DNA from: Phycisphaerae bacterium
GTDB taxonomy: Bacteria > Planctomycetota > Phycisphaerae > UBA1845
Direction: 5' to 3'
Assembly (NCBI GenBank): GCA_029260165.1
Contig: JAJDDT010000089.1
Coordinates: 1-64,000 of the forward strand
DNA length: 64,000 nucleotides
Each line of letters starts with the position of its first letter. Position 1 is the first letter of the stretch. A program made the translations under genes and the position numbers. This document shows positions 34,538-43,804 of the stretch, in pieces. The notes below the pieces were generated by a model. It searched no databases. It worked only from the letters and a program-made list of their open reading frames with translations, and was not told the origin of the DNA.

Positions 34538-37240
34538 ATGAAGATGCGGATTGCCTGTTTTAACAGCACGGTGTTGGCGGGGCTGATGGCCATGACGGCT
34601 GCCACCGGTGCGATGGCGGGTGGCGGACCGGAAAATGTCCTGCTGCTCGTCGATCCGAACGTGGCTGATTCACTGGAGGTCGCCAACCACTATCAGGCTG
34701 TTCGCGGCGTGCCCGATCGCAACGTCATCTATCTCGCCCCGACCCCTGACTCGTTTCAGGAATTCGCCGATTTTCATCGTCACGCGGTGCCCGGGATGAT
34801 CGAACAGCGTGGCGTGGCGGACCACATTGACTACATCGTGATTCCGCCGGGCGGGAACTTTTTCGTCGGTGGATCGGGTCTGGTGGACGACGCCGGTTGT
34901 CAGCAGGGTGGATTCGGTCGGTTCTCAGCCTCCTCGGTTTACACGACGACATTCATCACCGACGCGATTCTCGGTGGCGGGTTGTCCGTTCTGGAACCCA
35001 ACCGATATCACAGTGCGTCTGATCAACCTGTTGTGTTTGACAGCAACATCACATGGTCACAAGGGCAGCCTGACGATGTTCTGTCCGCCCGTCGCTACTT
35101 TATTGGCTTCATGTTGGGATATTCCGGTGCCCGCGGGAACACGATCGACGAAATTATTGAGATGATCGACCGGAGCGTGGCCGCTGACGGGACGCGTCCT
35201 GTCGGCACGTTTTATTTCATGGAAACGGACGACGCCTTCCGAAGCCCGCCACGCGATCCGTTGTTTGAAAATACGATCAATTCGATGCTTGGAATCGGTG
35301 CTCAGGCGGAGGAAATTTTGGCGGACCTGCCGATTAGTGAAACAGACTGCCTTGGTATTCTGACCGGTGAGGATGTGTTGCCGATCGAGGGCGGGAATTT
35401 CGAGATACTACCGGGTGCGTTCTGCGATCATCTGACGAGTTTCGCGGGCACATTTGATACGAACAGTCAGACGAAGATGTCCGAATGGATCCGAAAGGGT
35501 GCAAGCGGGACCATGGGCACGGTTGAAGAGCCTTGCGTTTTCGGTCTTCCCGAGGGTGGTATCCCCGGAAAATTTCCGCACCCCCAACTGCACAACTGGT
35601 ATTTCTGGGGGCTGTCGCTGGGCGAGGCCTTGTTTCGCAGTATTCAGTGGACGCCGTTCGAGTGTTTGTTCTACGGTGACCCGCTCACCCAGCCATTTGC
35701 CCGTTTTCCCGTGGTGTCGGTGCCTGATGCGCCCGTTGGTCCTGTCGCGGGATTGCTCACGCTGTCGCCCGTTGCGACGACCGATTCGCCCGGCGTGGGC
35801 ATCGAGCGTGTCGGTCTGTTTGTCGATGGAAAAATGTTGCAGAGTCAGCCATCGGGGACAGCGTTTACGGTGGATACGGGTTTGCTGGACGACGGATGGC
35901 ATGAGGTTCGGATCGTCGCCACCGACGATTCAGCCGTGGGGACGCAGGGGCGGTGGGTTGGTGAGATGGTCGTCGATAACCGGGGGTTGTCCGCGTCGAT
36001 CACATCGGGTGTTTCGGTCGGAGGCCCTGAGACCGTTTTTGCGATCGACGTGAGCGCGAGCGGCGGTGTTGTCTCGTCGATCGAGTTGATGCACAACCGA
36101 CGTGTGCTCGCCGCCGTCGAAGCCAATACAGGCTCGTTTCCGATCGCGGCGAGCATTTTGGGTCAGGGATCAACCCGTCTCTTCGCGGTTGCCAATTTTG
36201 AAAATGGTGGCAGGGCTGTCAGCGAACCGCTTGTTTTGCAAACAAAAAAGACGGTTTCGTCGCTTCGACTGGCGCAAGGGAATTCCACGCCGCAATCGTA
36301 TTCGTACACGGCGGACGTGCTTCCCGGGCAGGCGGTGCTAATCGATCTTCCAGCGTTGGATGCTGATGGTGACGGTCTCGAAATCAACGTGCTGAGTTCA
36401 CCGACGCAGGCGACGGTGGAGCTTGGTTTCGGTGCGCATTTGTTGAGAATCGACGAGGACGCCGTCGGCGGGGACACGCTGACGTTTGAGACGACTGACG
36501 GCTCGTCCACGAGTAATGTTGGCACGGTGACGTTGCGTTATTGCACTGCCCCGGTGATTTTGGAGCAGCCGACGGATCAGGAGGCGTGCGCGGGCAGTGA
36601 TGCGACGTTGGCCGTGCAGTCGGAGCCTGGCGTGACATTTCAGTGGTTTCGTGGTGACGCGCCGATCCCGGGTGCGACCGGTTCAGATTTGACGATCGAA
36701 GATGTTTCTGACGGTGACGCGGGTTTCTATTCCGTCGAAATGACCAGGCGATGTGGTGATGTTCAAGCGAGTCTGCGCAGTCAGTCTGTTTTTCTGAATG
36801 TTCCCGCTCCGGTCGCGATCACGTCCGATCCTGTTGGGGATGAGTTGTGCGCCGGGGACGATTGGACGGTGTTCGTCAGTGCAAGCAGCGCGTCGGATTT
36901 TCAGTGGTTTCGCAATGGACAGCCTCTGGAGGGCGAGACCAATTTCTTCCTGTTCCTGACCGATGTTGGTATCGCGGACGGGGGCATCTACACGGTTCGT
37001 GCCAGCAACGGTTGCGGTTTCGTGGAATCCGAGCCTGCCCAGCTGGTCGTCGCCGGTTGCGGAGACGGTGATTTTGACAACGACGTTGATCTGACCGATT
37101 TTGGCCGGCTTCAACTTTGCAGAACCCCCGAACCGTCGTTGGGCTTGCCAATCGGTTGCGATCCGTTTGATTTCGACGCGGACCTCGATATCGATTTGTT
37201 TGACTACGACCGATTCGTCGACCTTGTCACAGGGCCCTGA
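34538..37240 (+). CDS. Secreted TIGR03790-type protein with Ig-like and dockerin domains
   Basis: A 900-residue exported protein. ATG 34538 (or 34544) opens a signal peptide ending near AMA-GGG. Residues about 28-420 match the TIGR03790 pattern: VADSLEVANHYQAVRGVPDR followed by NVIYL, HIDYIVIPPG, WSQGQP, GASGTMGTVEEPC and FYGDPLTQPF. This family of unknown function has its own paralogue at 47638-49272, but here it is fused to more parts. These include Ig/cadherin-like beta domains (about 430-690), two Ig-like domains with Cys and FQWFRG/FQWFRN motifs (about 690-875), and a C-terminal dockerin-like pair (GDGDFDNDVDLTDF; DFDADLDIDLFDYD). No sorting tail is present. Confidence 0.82.
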   Translation: MKMRIACFNSTVLAGLMAMTAATGAMAGGGPENVLLLVDPNVADSLEVANHYQAVRGVPDRNVIYLAPTPDSFQEFADFHRHAVPGMIEQRGVADHIDYIVIPPGGNFFVGGSGLVDDAGCQQGGFGRFSASSVYTTTFITDAILGGGLSVLEPNRYHSASDQPVVFDSNITWSQGQPDDVLSARRYFIGFMLGYSGARGNTIDEIIEMIDRSVAADGTRPVGTFYFMETDDAFRSPPRDPLFENTINSMLGIGAQAEEILADLPISETDCLGILTGEDVLPIEGGNFEILPGAFCDHLTSFAGTFDTNSQTKMSEWIRKGASGTMGTVEEPCVFGLPEGGIPGKFPHPQLHNWYFWGLSLGEALFRSIQWTPFECLFYGDPLTQPFARFPVVSVPDAPVGPVAGLLTLSPVATTDSPGVGIERVGLFVDGKMLQSQPSGTAFTVDTGLLDDGWHEVRIVATDDSAVGTQGRWVGEMVVDNRGLSASITSGVSVGGPETVFAIDVSASGGVVSSIELMHNRRVLAAVEANTGSFPIAASILGQGSTRLFAVANFENGGRAVSEPLVLQTKKTVSSLRLAQGNSTPQSYSYTADVLPGQAVLIDLPALDADGDGLEINVLSSPTQATVELGFGAHLLRIDEDAVGGDTLTFETTDGSSTSNVGTVTLRYCTAPVILEQPTDQEACAGSDATLAVQSEPGVTFQWFRGDAPIPGATGSDLTIEDVSDGDAGFYSVEMTRRCGDVQASLRSQSVFLNVPAPVAITSDPVGDELCAGDDWTVFVSASSASDFQWFRNGQPLEGETNFFLFLTDVGIADGGIYTVRASNGCGFVESEPAQLVVAGCGDGDFDNDVDLTDFGRLQLCRTPEPSLGLPIGCDPFDFDADLDIDLFDYDRFVDLVTGP

Positions 37241-37349
37241 TGGGTGCGTAACAAATTCGGAGGACACAATCGTGGTGTGCTGCGGGTACCCATTCTGAAG
37301 CGTCGCTCCTTGTGGACGGCGCGATTGTAAGCTGACATCGTTTCGTGTT

Positions 37350-37378
37350 CCCGTCACCCACGAGGGGTGACGCTACAA
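37350..37378. repeat. GTCACCC-type palindromic repeat, copy 2
   Basis: CCCGTCACCCACGAGGGGTG followed by ACGCTACAA, in the same orientation as the copy at 8021. A degenerate relative (GAAGCGTCGCTCCTTGTGGA) lies about 50 bases upstream, near 37298. Confidence 0.7.
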
Positions 37379-37493
37379 CGATCAATGGCGCGCCGCCGAA
37401 ACGGTCATGCACAAGTCCCTGACGACGACTCCCAATTATTGACCGCCGATCACGCACGAACTATTGTCGCGTCAGCTTGCGAAGGAGCGACCT

Positions 37494-38285
37494 ATGTGGG
37501 TTTGGACCGTGCTCAGCGGGACTGTTTTCAATGTTATTACCGTGGCGGTTGGATCCACGGTGGGACTGCTGCTGTCCGGCAAACTGCCCGAACGATACCA
37601 ACGCATCGTGCTCGACGGATTGGGATTGATCACGATCACGCTTGGCATCGACGCAGCCGTCGTGATCATGACCGACACGGTCGGCAGGTATCGCCCGTTG
37701 GGAGCGGCTGGTACGACCTACGGTGCCAAGCTCGCGATGATCACCGTCGGTTCGTTGCTGATTGGTTCGTTGATCGGGACAAGCCTGCGTCTGCAGGATC
37801 GGGTCGAGCGACTGGGCGGACTGATCCACAAGCGTTTTGGAACAGGTGATTCGGGGAAATTTGCGGAGGGATTTCTGACGGCGAGTGTGATTTTCTGCGT
37901 CGGTCCGCTGACGCTGCTGGGATGTCTGGAAAACGGGCTTAACGGCGATCCGCATCTGTTGATGATCAAGTCGCTATTGGACGCATTTTGCTCGATGGCG
38001 TTGGCGGCCAGTCTTGGTATCGGTGTGTTGTTCAGCGTCTTGACGGTGATCGGGTTCCAGGGTTCGATGTCGATCGCAGCCTATTACATTGCCGGGGACC
38101 TGCCGGACCTGTCACAGCAACTCATGAACGTGGTGGGCGGGTATCTGCTGTTGGCGACGGCATTGACCCTGCTCAACATCAAACGCATTCCCGTGGCGGA
38201 CATGCTGCCGGGTATTTTCATCCCTCCGATTGCCGTCTGGCTCGTCGAACGCGTGTGGCCTGGATCGTTGATGACCCTGGGGTAG
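37494..38285 (+). CDS. DUF554 family membrane protein
   Basis: A 263-residue polytopic inner-membrane protein of the DUF554 (YdfK/YqgA-like) family, whose transport role is unproven. ATG 37494 has AAGGAG eight bases upstream, which rules out the longer frame. Family features are the opening GTVFNVITVAVGSTVGLLLS, TLGIDAAVVI, and the central FCVGPLTLLGCLENGLNGD block. It has about seven hydrophobic helices. The Bpt gene follows 13 bases later, so the two may be co-transcribed. Confidence 0.9.
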   Translation: MWVWTVLSGTVFNVITVAVGSTVGLLLSGKLPERYQRIVLDGLGLITITLGIDAAVVIMTDTVGRYRPLGAAGTTYGAKLAMITVGSLLIGSLIGTSLRLQDRVERLGGLIHKRFGTGDSGKFAEGFLTASVIFCVGPLTLLGCLENGLNGDPHLLMIKSLLDAFCSMALAASLGIGVLFSVLTVIGFQGSMSIAAYYIAGDLPDLSQQLMNVVGGYLLLATALTLLNIKRIPVADMLPGIFIPPIAVWLVERVWPGSLMTLG

Positions 38286-38298
38286 TCGGAGGGAATCG

Positions 38299-39057
38299 GT
38301 GAGCCGGTCGCAACCACCCTGTGCGCGTGATCTTGTCGACGAATTTCTGGAACGAAGTTCGCTACCGACCAGCGATGCGCATCCCTGTCCCTATTTGCCG
38401 GATCGCGAAATGATCAACGAAGGCTTCGCGTGTCGCGAACTGCCGTCATGGGTTTATCGCGAATTGCTCGATCGAAACTTTCGCCGCAGCGGCAGGTCTT
38501 TCTATCGACCCGGTTGCCCGACCTGTCGGGAATGTCAGCAAATTCGCGTTCCGGTGCGGACGTTTCGCCTGTCGCGGTCTCAAAGACGCACATGGCGACG
38601 CAACAGGGACCTGTCGGTGAAGATCAACAGGCACCCGATTCCCACCGAGGAGAAGTGGTCGATTTTCAAACGCTATGTGCACCAGCGACACGATGACGTT
38701 ATGTCCACTGCCTATGACGATTTTGTCGATTTTCTGTACGATTCGCCCATTCGGACGATTGAAATCGAATACCGTATCGGGGGTGCCATCGCAGCCGTCA
38801 GTATTCTCGATCGCTGCCCCGGGGTGCTCAGCAGTGTCTACGTCTATTTCGAGCCGACCCTTGCATGGCGCGGTCCTGGACATTTCACCGCGTTGTGGGA
38901 GATTGAATACTGTCGGCGGACGGGGTACGACTACTACTATCTTGGGTATCACATTCGGGGTTGTGAAAAAATGGAGTACAAATCCCGGTACCAACCCTGT
39001 GAACTGCTCGTGGATCGCTCCGTGTGGGTGTCGGGCACCGTGGACATTGCATCATGA
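38299..39057 (+). CDS. bpt: Aspartate/glutamate leucyltransferase (bacterial Bpt)
   Basis: A 252-residue cytoplasmic aminoacyl-tRNA-protein transferase that adds leucine to N-terminal Asp/Glu and so marks proteins for the N-degron pathway. GTG 38299 follows GGAGG. The family's N-terminal part (CPYLPDREMINEGFACRELP) and the Cys-rich block FYRPGCPTCRECQQIRVPV are present. The C-terminal GNAT-like part has LSSVYVYFEP, then YLGYHIRGCEKMEYKSRYQP. It overlaps the next gene by ATGA. Confidence 0.93.
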   Translation: MSRSQPPCARDLVDEFLERSSLPTSDAHPCPYLPDREMINEGFACRELPSWVYRELLDRNFRRSGRSFYRPGCPTCRECQQIRVPVRTFRLSRSQRRTWRRNRDLSVKINRHPIPTEEKWSIFKRYVHQRHDDVMSTAYDDFVDFLYDSPIRTIEIEYRIGGAIAAVSILDRCPGVLSSVYVYFEPTLAWRGPGHFTALWEIEYCRRTGYDYYYLGYHIRGCEKMEYKSRYQPCELLVDRSVWVSGTVDIAS

Positions 39058-40112
39058 GCCGGCGTATTCTGCTGATCAAGCCCAGCTCCCTCGGGGATAT
39101 TATTCACGCACTCCCGGTGTTGTACGCCCTGCGCGATCAATATCGGGACGCGAAGATTGACTGGCTTGTCAACGATGGTTTCGCGTCGATGATCCGGGAC
39201 CTGCCAGCCATTGACAACGTGATTCTGTTTGAGCGAAAACGGTATTCAAAAATCGGGCGAAACTGGGAGGCGACGACCGGATTCCTTCGATTTCTGAAAG
39301 AGTTGCGAGCAAGGAACTACGATCTGGTCATCGACCTGCAGGGGTTGTTCCGAAGCGGTTTCATGGCGTTTGCAACGGGCGCTCGCGAACGTGTCGGATT
39401 CGCCGGGGCGCGGGAGGGTGCGGGGTTTTTCTACAACCATCGCGTGCCTGACGCGTCCTGTGACGTACACGCTGTTGACCGCAATCTTTCGCTGGTGACC
39501 GCCCTTGGGTGTCCGGACGGCGACGCCCGGTTTGACCTCGCCCTTGTCGATGCGGAGTTGGACATCGCCAAACGGTTGCTCGACGGTGTGGGCATCCAAC
39601 ACGACGAGCGATTCGTGGCGGTGCTTCCGGGTGCCCGATGGGAAACGAAACGTTGGGCTCCCGAGCGGTTTGTCGAACTGATCGATCTTCTGGACCGGGA
39701 CGGTGTTCGATGTCTTCTCCTCGGTGGTCCTGACGAGCGAGACCTCTGCCGGCAGATCGCCGATGGTGCCTCGACCAGCACGTCCAACCTTGCCGGTCGA
39801 ACGTCCCTTCGTGAATTGGCCGCCGTTTTGAACCACGCCGCTGCTGTCCTGACGCACGATTCTGGTCCGATGCACATCGCCGATGCGCTGGGTCGGCCCC
39901 TCGTCGCAATTTGCGGTCCGACGAACCCCGCGCGGACCGGACCTTACCACCAGCGGTCCGGGGTTGTGCAGACCGACCTCCCGTGCGTCCCCTGCTACTT
40001 GAAAAGCCTCCGGCAATGCCCGTATGATCACGAGTGTATGCGGACCATCGGCGTGGCGACCGTGGCTGGGAAGCTGATCGGTATGCTCAGGACGGAGTCT
40101 CGCACGGGGTGA
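39054..40112 (+). CDS. GT9 lipopolysaccharide heptosyltransferase-like protein
   Basis: A 352-residue GT9-family ADP-heptose:LPS heptosyltransferase-like enzyme. ATG 39054 overlaps the Bpt stop. Motifs are MSRRILLIKPSSLGDIIHAL at the N-terminus, VIDLQGLFRSG, a donor-site block VAVLPGARWETKRWAPERF and THDSGPMHIADALGRPLVAI near the C-terminus. It suggests a lipid A-core type outer membrane, but the substrate cannot be fixed (WaaC, WaaF or WaaQ-like). Confidence 0.9.
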   Translation: MSRRILLIKPSSLGDIIHALPVLYALRDQYRDAKIDWLVNDGFASMIRDLPAIDNVILFERKRYSKIGRNWEATTGFLRFLKELRARNYDLVIDLQGLFRSGFMAFATGARERVGFAGAREGAGFFYNHRVPDASCDVHAVDRNLSLVTALGCPDGDARFDLALVDAELDIAKRLLDGVGIQHDERFVAVLPGARWETKRWAPERFVELIDLLDRDGVRCLLLGGPDERDLCRQIADGASTSTSNLAGRTSLRELAAVLNHAAAVLTHDSGPMHIADALGRPLVAICGPTNPARTGPYHQRSGVVQTDLPCVPCYLKSLRQCPYDHECMRTIGVATVAGKLIGMLRTESRTG

Positions 40113-40257
40113 CTCTGGAAACGTCGCTGATCTATTGTAATATGGTTTTGGGGTGTCGGAATTTTCGATTCAAAGGGCAGACCGGGGGGCGGTTGGCCGA
40201 TAAACTACCCAGCCCTTGCTATTGGGGCAGGTTGGACACCCGCCGTCGAGGAATGAT

Positions 40258-40848
40258 GTGACTGCAGTTTGGCGAAAAACCAGGCGATTCGTTCTCCACA
40301 ACGTGCTGCATGCGGACGACACGCCGCACCGCATCGCGCTCGGTCTGGGACTGGGCATTTTCGTCGCTTTCACGCCCACCGTCGGCGTGCAGATGATTAT
40401 CGCTCTCGCGCTGGCCGCACTTTTCAGGGCAAACAAAGCCGTCTGCGTTCCGATGGTCTGGATTACCAATCCGGTCACGATTATCCCGGTTTACGCGATG
40501 TGCTACAGACTCGGAGCACTTCTTCTCGGTCGCGTCACGCCCGACGCCAACAACGAAGTTCAAACCATGGTCGGACCGGTCGTGGAGGCGGTCAAAACCG
40601 GCGGATTCGCTGCCTTTCTCGAATGGTCGTTCTGGTCCAGCCTCGGCAGTGCCTTTATGAAATTCGGCAGTGAATTGTGGGTCGGATGTTTGCTGGTGGC
40701 CGTGGTTGCAGGACTGTTGGGATACGTCGCGTCTTACTGGACCGTCTCATCCTACCGCCAACGAAGACGTCAGCGCATCGAACGCCGGGCCAGACGCCGT
40801 GCCGCCCGGTTCGCCAAGGCGGTCCCGGTTCGTGGCACCTCCGCGTAG
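40258..40848 (+). CDS. DUF2062 membrane protein
   Basis: A 196-residue membrane protein of the DUF2062 family, of unknown function. GTG 40258 is supported by GAGGAA just upstream, so the longer frame is rejected. The signature TPHRIALGLGLGIFVAFTPT, then VGVQM, is followed by hydrophobic segments at about residues 30-60, 65-95 and 145-170, and the C-terminus is strongly basic (RRQRRRQRIERRARRRAARF). It lies 145 bases after the heptosyltransferase gene. Confidence 0.85.
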   Translation: MTAVWRKTRRFVLHNVLHADDTPHRIALGLGLGIFVAFTPTVGVQMIIALALAALFRANKAVCVPMVWITNPVTIIPVYAMCYRLGALLLGRVTPDANNEVQTMVGPVVEAVKTGGFAAFLEWSFWSSLGSAFMKFGSELWVGCLLVAVVAGLLGYVASYWTVSSYRQRRRQRIERRARRRAARFAKAVPVRGTSA

Positions 40849-40953
40849 TCTGTCCGTTTTTCCGTTCAAACAACATGTTCGTACAGACAATTGGCCACGC
40901 ATCCGTTAGACTCCGTTTGTGGTTGATCGGGGGGATGGTACGGGAGCTGACTG

Positions 40954-41568
40954 GTGGTCGTTTGCGATCGACAATCCACGCGCGTCACGTCGCTGGTCCT
41001 CGCCTCGTCGAGTCCGAGGCGTCAGGATCTTTTGCGCAGCGGTGGTTACGCGTTTGACGTCATCGCACCGACCCTGTGCGAACTCACCGAATTCGGCCCC
41101 GGCGTTCAACCGGGTGCCCAGGCAGAAGCCCTCAGCTATTTCAAGGCAAGAAGCGTTGCCCAAACGCTGACCTCGGGGTTCGTCATCGGGGCTGACACCA
41201 TCGCCGCGCTGGACGCAACCGTCTTTGGAAAACCGACCGACATCGAGGACGCCCGCCAAACCCTCTCCACCCTTTCGGGCACGGAGCACAAGGTCATCAC
41301 CGGACTAACGGTCATCGACGCCGCCACCAATTTCCGCGTCATCACCCGCGACACGACGTCCGTGCGAATGAAACAATTGTCTGACGACGAGCTTGATGCC
41401 TACCTCGACGGGGGTGCGTGGAAAGGCAAAGCCGGTGCGTACGGTATCCAGGACGAAAACGATCCGTTCGTGGAGAACATCACCGGGAGTTTCTCCAACG
41501 TCGTCGGGTTGCCCATGGAACTGCTCGCGGACGTGCTCAAGACCGTCGGTTACACCGGCAGTCACTGA
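40954..41568 (+). CDS. maf: Maf-family nucleotide pyrophosphatase
   Basis: A 204-residue nucleoside triphosphate pyrophosphatase that removes non-canonical or excess nucleotides. GTG 40954 has GGGAG upstream and is the only start that keeps the whole family. The motifs are LASSSPRRQDLLRSGG, VIGADTIAALD with FGKPTD, and GAWKGKAGAYGIQD. It is convergent with the FloA-operon unknown gene, leaving a 14-base gap. Confidence 0.92.
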   Translation: MVVCDRQSTRVTSLVLASSSPRRQDLLRSGGYAFDVIAPTLCELTEFGPGVQPGAQAEALSYFKARSVAQTLTSGFVIGADTIAALDATVFGKPTDIEDARQTLSTLSGTEHKVITGLTVIDAATNFRVITRDTTSVRMKQLSDDELDAYLDGGAWKGKAGAYGIQDENDPFVENITGSFSNVVGLPMELLADVLKTVGYTGSH

Positions 41569-41582
41569 CCCTGGCATTGACC

Positions 41583-42194
41583 TCATCCGGGCAGGTGCTC
41601 TTCTTCGCGCAACGCGAGCGGCGGTTGGAGTATTTCGTTCAGGACGATCGCCCGCCGCAGGTCCCCCAGGTCAACACGCCCCGGAACAACCCTTCTCCTG
41701 GGCTTTTTGAGTGGAACGTCATCGAGGAGGATCGCTTCAAATTCATCCTCCGCCGCGACCGCCGCCCTGGCCATCGCCTGTCGTGCGGCGCGATCCCTGT
41801 CCTGCGCCTTTCTTGCGACCGGTGTCGGGGGGGGCGGTGAAAACGGTGGATGGGTCACAACGGGTCGCTGAGGCGTCGCCCTGGCAACCGGGCGAGCCGC
41901 CGGGGGTTTCACGACGGTGATTGGCTTCGGTGGCGGCGCGGCAAGCGTCTGCCTGATCTGACCAGGGATCCCAAGAATCGGGGGCCGCTTGCCGGGACGA
42001 TCCGGTTTCGCGACCTTGCCAGCCACGGGCGCGTCGCCGTCGGTCGGCTCACCTGTCATACCCGATTTTTTCCGAATCCATTGGCCCAGCGAACTCAGTG
42101 CGGGCAGGATAAAAAAGAGCAGCAGGTAAGCCCACTCCCCCCAGTCAGAACCTTCCTGACCGATCAAACCTGTGATCGCCACCCCGTCCTGCAT
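41583..42194 (-). CDS. Unknown FloA-operon protein with Pro-rich linker
   Basis: A 203-residue protein that I do not recognise as a named family. It has one membrane helix near residues 20-40 (WAYLLLFFILPALSSLGQWI), a long Pro/Ala/Lys-rich middle (about 60-140) and a short conserved-looking end (LGDLRRAIVLNEILQPPLAL). It starts 3 bases after the FloA stop and so is probably the fourth gene of the NfeD-NfeD-FloA operon. This position suggests a partner in membrane microdomains (inference). Confidence 0.75.
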   Translation of the reverse strand: MQDGVAITGLIGQEGSDWGEWAYLLLFFILPALSSLGQWIRKKSGMTGEPTDGDAPVAGKVAKPDRPGKRPPILGIPGQIRQTLAAPPPKPITVVKPPAARPVARATPQRPVVTHPPFSPPPPTPVARKAQDRDRAARQAMARAAVAAEDEFEAILLDDVPLKKPRRRVVPGRVDLGDLRRAIVLNEILQPPLALREEEHLPG

Positions 42195-42197
42195 GTT

Positions 42198-43262
42198 CTA
42201 CCCTTCGTCCGTTGGCTTCTTGTCATCCTCGCCACCGATCGAATTCCGCATCGACGTGTCAGCCACAATGTTCTTCATGCGGTAATAATCCATGATGCCC
42301 ATGTTGCCACTGCGAAACGCCTCCGCCATCGCCAACGGAACCTGAGCTTCCGCTTCAACAACCTTGGCACGGTTCTCCTCAACCGCAGCAGACATCTCCG
42401 CCTCACGTGCGACCGCCAGCGCCCGACGTTTCTCCGCCTCCGCCTGAAACCGTCGCTTGTCCGCTTCCGCCTGCTCCGCCTGCAACTTCGCACCGACGTT
42501 GGCGGATTTGTCGACGCCCGCCACACTCACATCCGCGATATCCACCGACAGGATTTCAAACGCCGTCGCAGCATCCAACCCCGACGCCAACGCCCGTTGA
42601 GCGATATGATCCGGATTCTCCAAAACGTCCTTGTAGGTCGCGGCTGAACCGATCCCGCTGACGATCGCCTGACCGACACGCGCAATCACCGTCTCCTCGG
42701 TCGCACCACCGATCAACTGCTTGATGTTCGTCCGCACCGTCACCCGAGCCTTCACCAGCAGCCGAATTCCGTCCTTGGCCACCGCGTCAAGTTTGTCCAT
42801 CTCTCGACCCGTCGCGTCCGGCGAAGGGCAGTTGATCACCTTCGGATTCACCGACGTGTTCACCGCATCGATGATGTCTCTGCCGGCAAGGTCGATCGCG
42901 CAGGCGGTTCGCCAGTCCAGATCGATGCTCGCCCGATTCGTTCGGATCATCGCACCAACAACCGCGGGCACACGTCCGCCTGCCAGATAATGACTCTCCA
43001 GCTCATTCGTCGATATGTCGTGAATGCCCGCCTTGACCAGTTGAATCTTGCTCGTCACGATCGTCTGCAAATGCACCTTCCGCATCCGCATCCCGATCAG
43101 ATCGAGGAAACTCACGCCCGCACCACTGAAGTAGGCCTGCACCCAGATGCCAATAAACTGAAACAGCACCGCGATGATGATCAACGCAACCACAATTGCG
43201 ATGGCGCCGACGATCCAACCCCATGTTGACATCGCGGCGATGATATTCAAACCGTTTTGCAT
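42198..43262 (-). CDS. floA: Flotillin-like protein FloA (SPFH domain)
   Basis: A 354-residue membrane-associated scaffold protein that organises lipid microdomains. The start at 43262 has GGAGAGG eight bases upstream. An N-terminal membrane segment (about residues 14-45) is followed by the SPFH region, with [20 protein letters not shown] and [20 protein letters not shown]. The C-terminal third is an Ala/Glu-rich coiled coil ([20 protein letters not shown]). This is the FloA/YqfA type rather than the large eukaryote-like flotillin. Two NfeD genes lie upstream, the usual partners. Confidence 0.95.
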   Translation of the reverse strand: MQNGLNIIAAMSTWGWIVGAIAIVVALIIIAVLFQFIGIWVQAYFSGAGVSFLDLIGMRMRKVHLQTIVTSKIQLVKAGIHDISTNELESHYLAGGRVPAVVGAMIRTNRASIDLDWRTACAIDLAGRDIIDAVNTSVNPKVINCPSPDATGREMDKLDAVAKDGIRLLVKARVTVRTNIKQLIGGATEETVIARVGQAIVSGIGSAATYKDVLENPDHIAQRALASGLDAATAFEILSVDIADVSVAGVDKSANVGAKLQAEQAEADKRRFQAEAEKRRALAVAREAEMSAAVEENRAKVVEAEAQVPLAMAEAFRSGNMGIMDYYRMKNIVADTSMRNSIGGEDDKKPTDEG

Positions 43263-43285
43263 GACGAGTACCTCTCCTGTCGGTT

Positions 43286-43789
43286 TCAGACCGACGTCGT
43301 TGCATCCTCAGCCGAAGCTACCTCAAGATTCTTACCGCGAACACCAACAACCCGAACGACCGCACCCGCGGGGATCATTCCAGTCTCACAAACACACTCG
43401 ATCCGTTGCCCCTCGATCTCGCACTTGCCAACCGGTCGCAACGCCGTCAGCGACCTGCCCGAAACGCCGACAAACCGCCGCAATGCCTCAACATCCGTTC
43501 CAAAGTCACCCCTGGCATACGTCGGATTCGGTGGAATGACCCGTTTCCCGATCCATGTCGAAGGCCAGGTTTTCACCGCCACCACCATAATCGTCGGCAA
43601 CAGGATGGCCGACGCCACGATCGAGATCACACCTGCCGCCTGACCGTACGCGAACGTTTTGTAGATCGCAGCCACCAGAAACCCCACGCCAGCCACCGTC
43701 AAAACACCGTGCGAAGGCAGGAATATCTCCGCCGTCAGAATCAGCACAGCCGCCAGGTACAACATCACCAGGATGGCTGCCTCATTCAT
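43286..43789 (-). CDS. Short NfeD-family membrane protein
   Basis: A 167-residue NfeD-like protein with hydrophobic segments in the first 85 residues ([20 protein letters not shown] and later ones) and a C-terminal OB-like domain. The latter has [20 protein letters not shown] followed by the usual 'G-x-x-V-x-V-V' strand. It has no protease part. It lies between the long NfeD protease (gap 15 bases) and floA (gap 23 bases). Confidence 0.88.
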   Translation of the reverse strand: MNEAAILVMLYLAAVLILTAEIFLPSHGVLTVAGVGFLVAAIYKTFAYGQAAGVISIVASAILLPTIMVVAVKTWPSTWIGKRVIPPNPTYARGDFGTDVEALRRFVGVSGRSLTALRPVGKCEIEGQRIECVCETGMIPAGAVVRVVGVRGKNLEVASAEDATTSV

Positions 43790-43804
43790 GGGTACACGAC
43801 TTCC

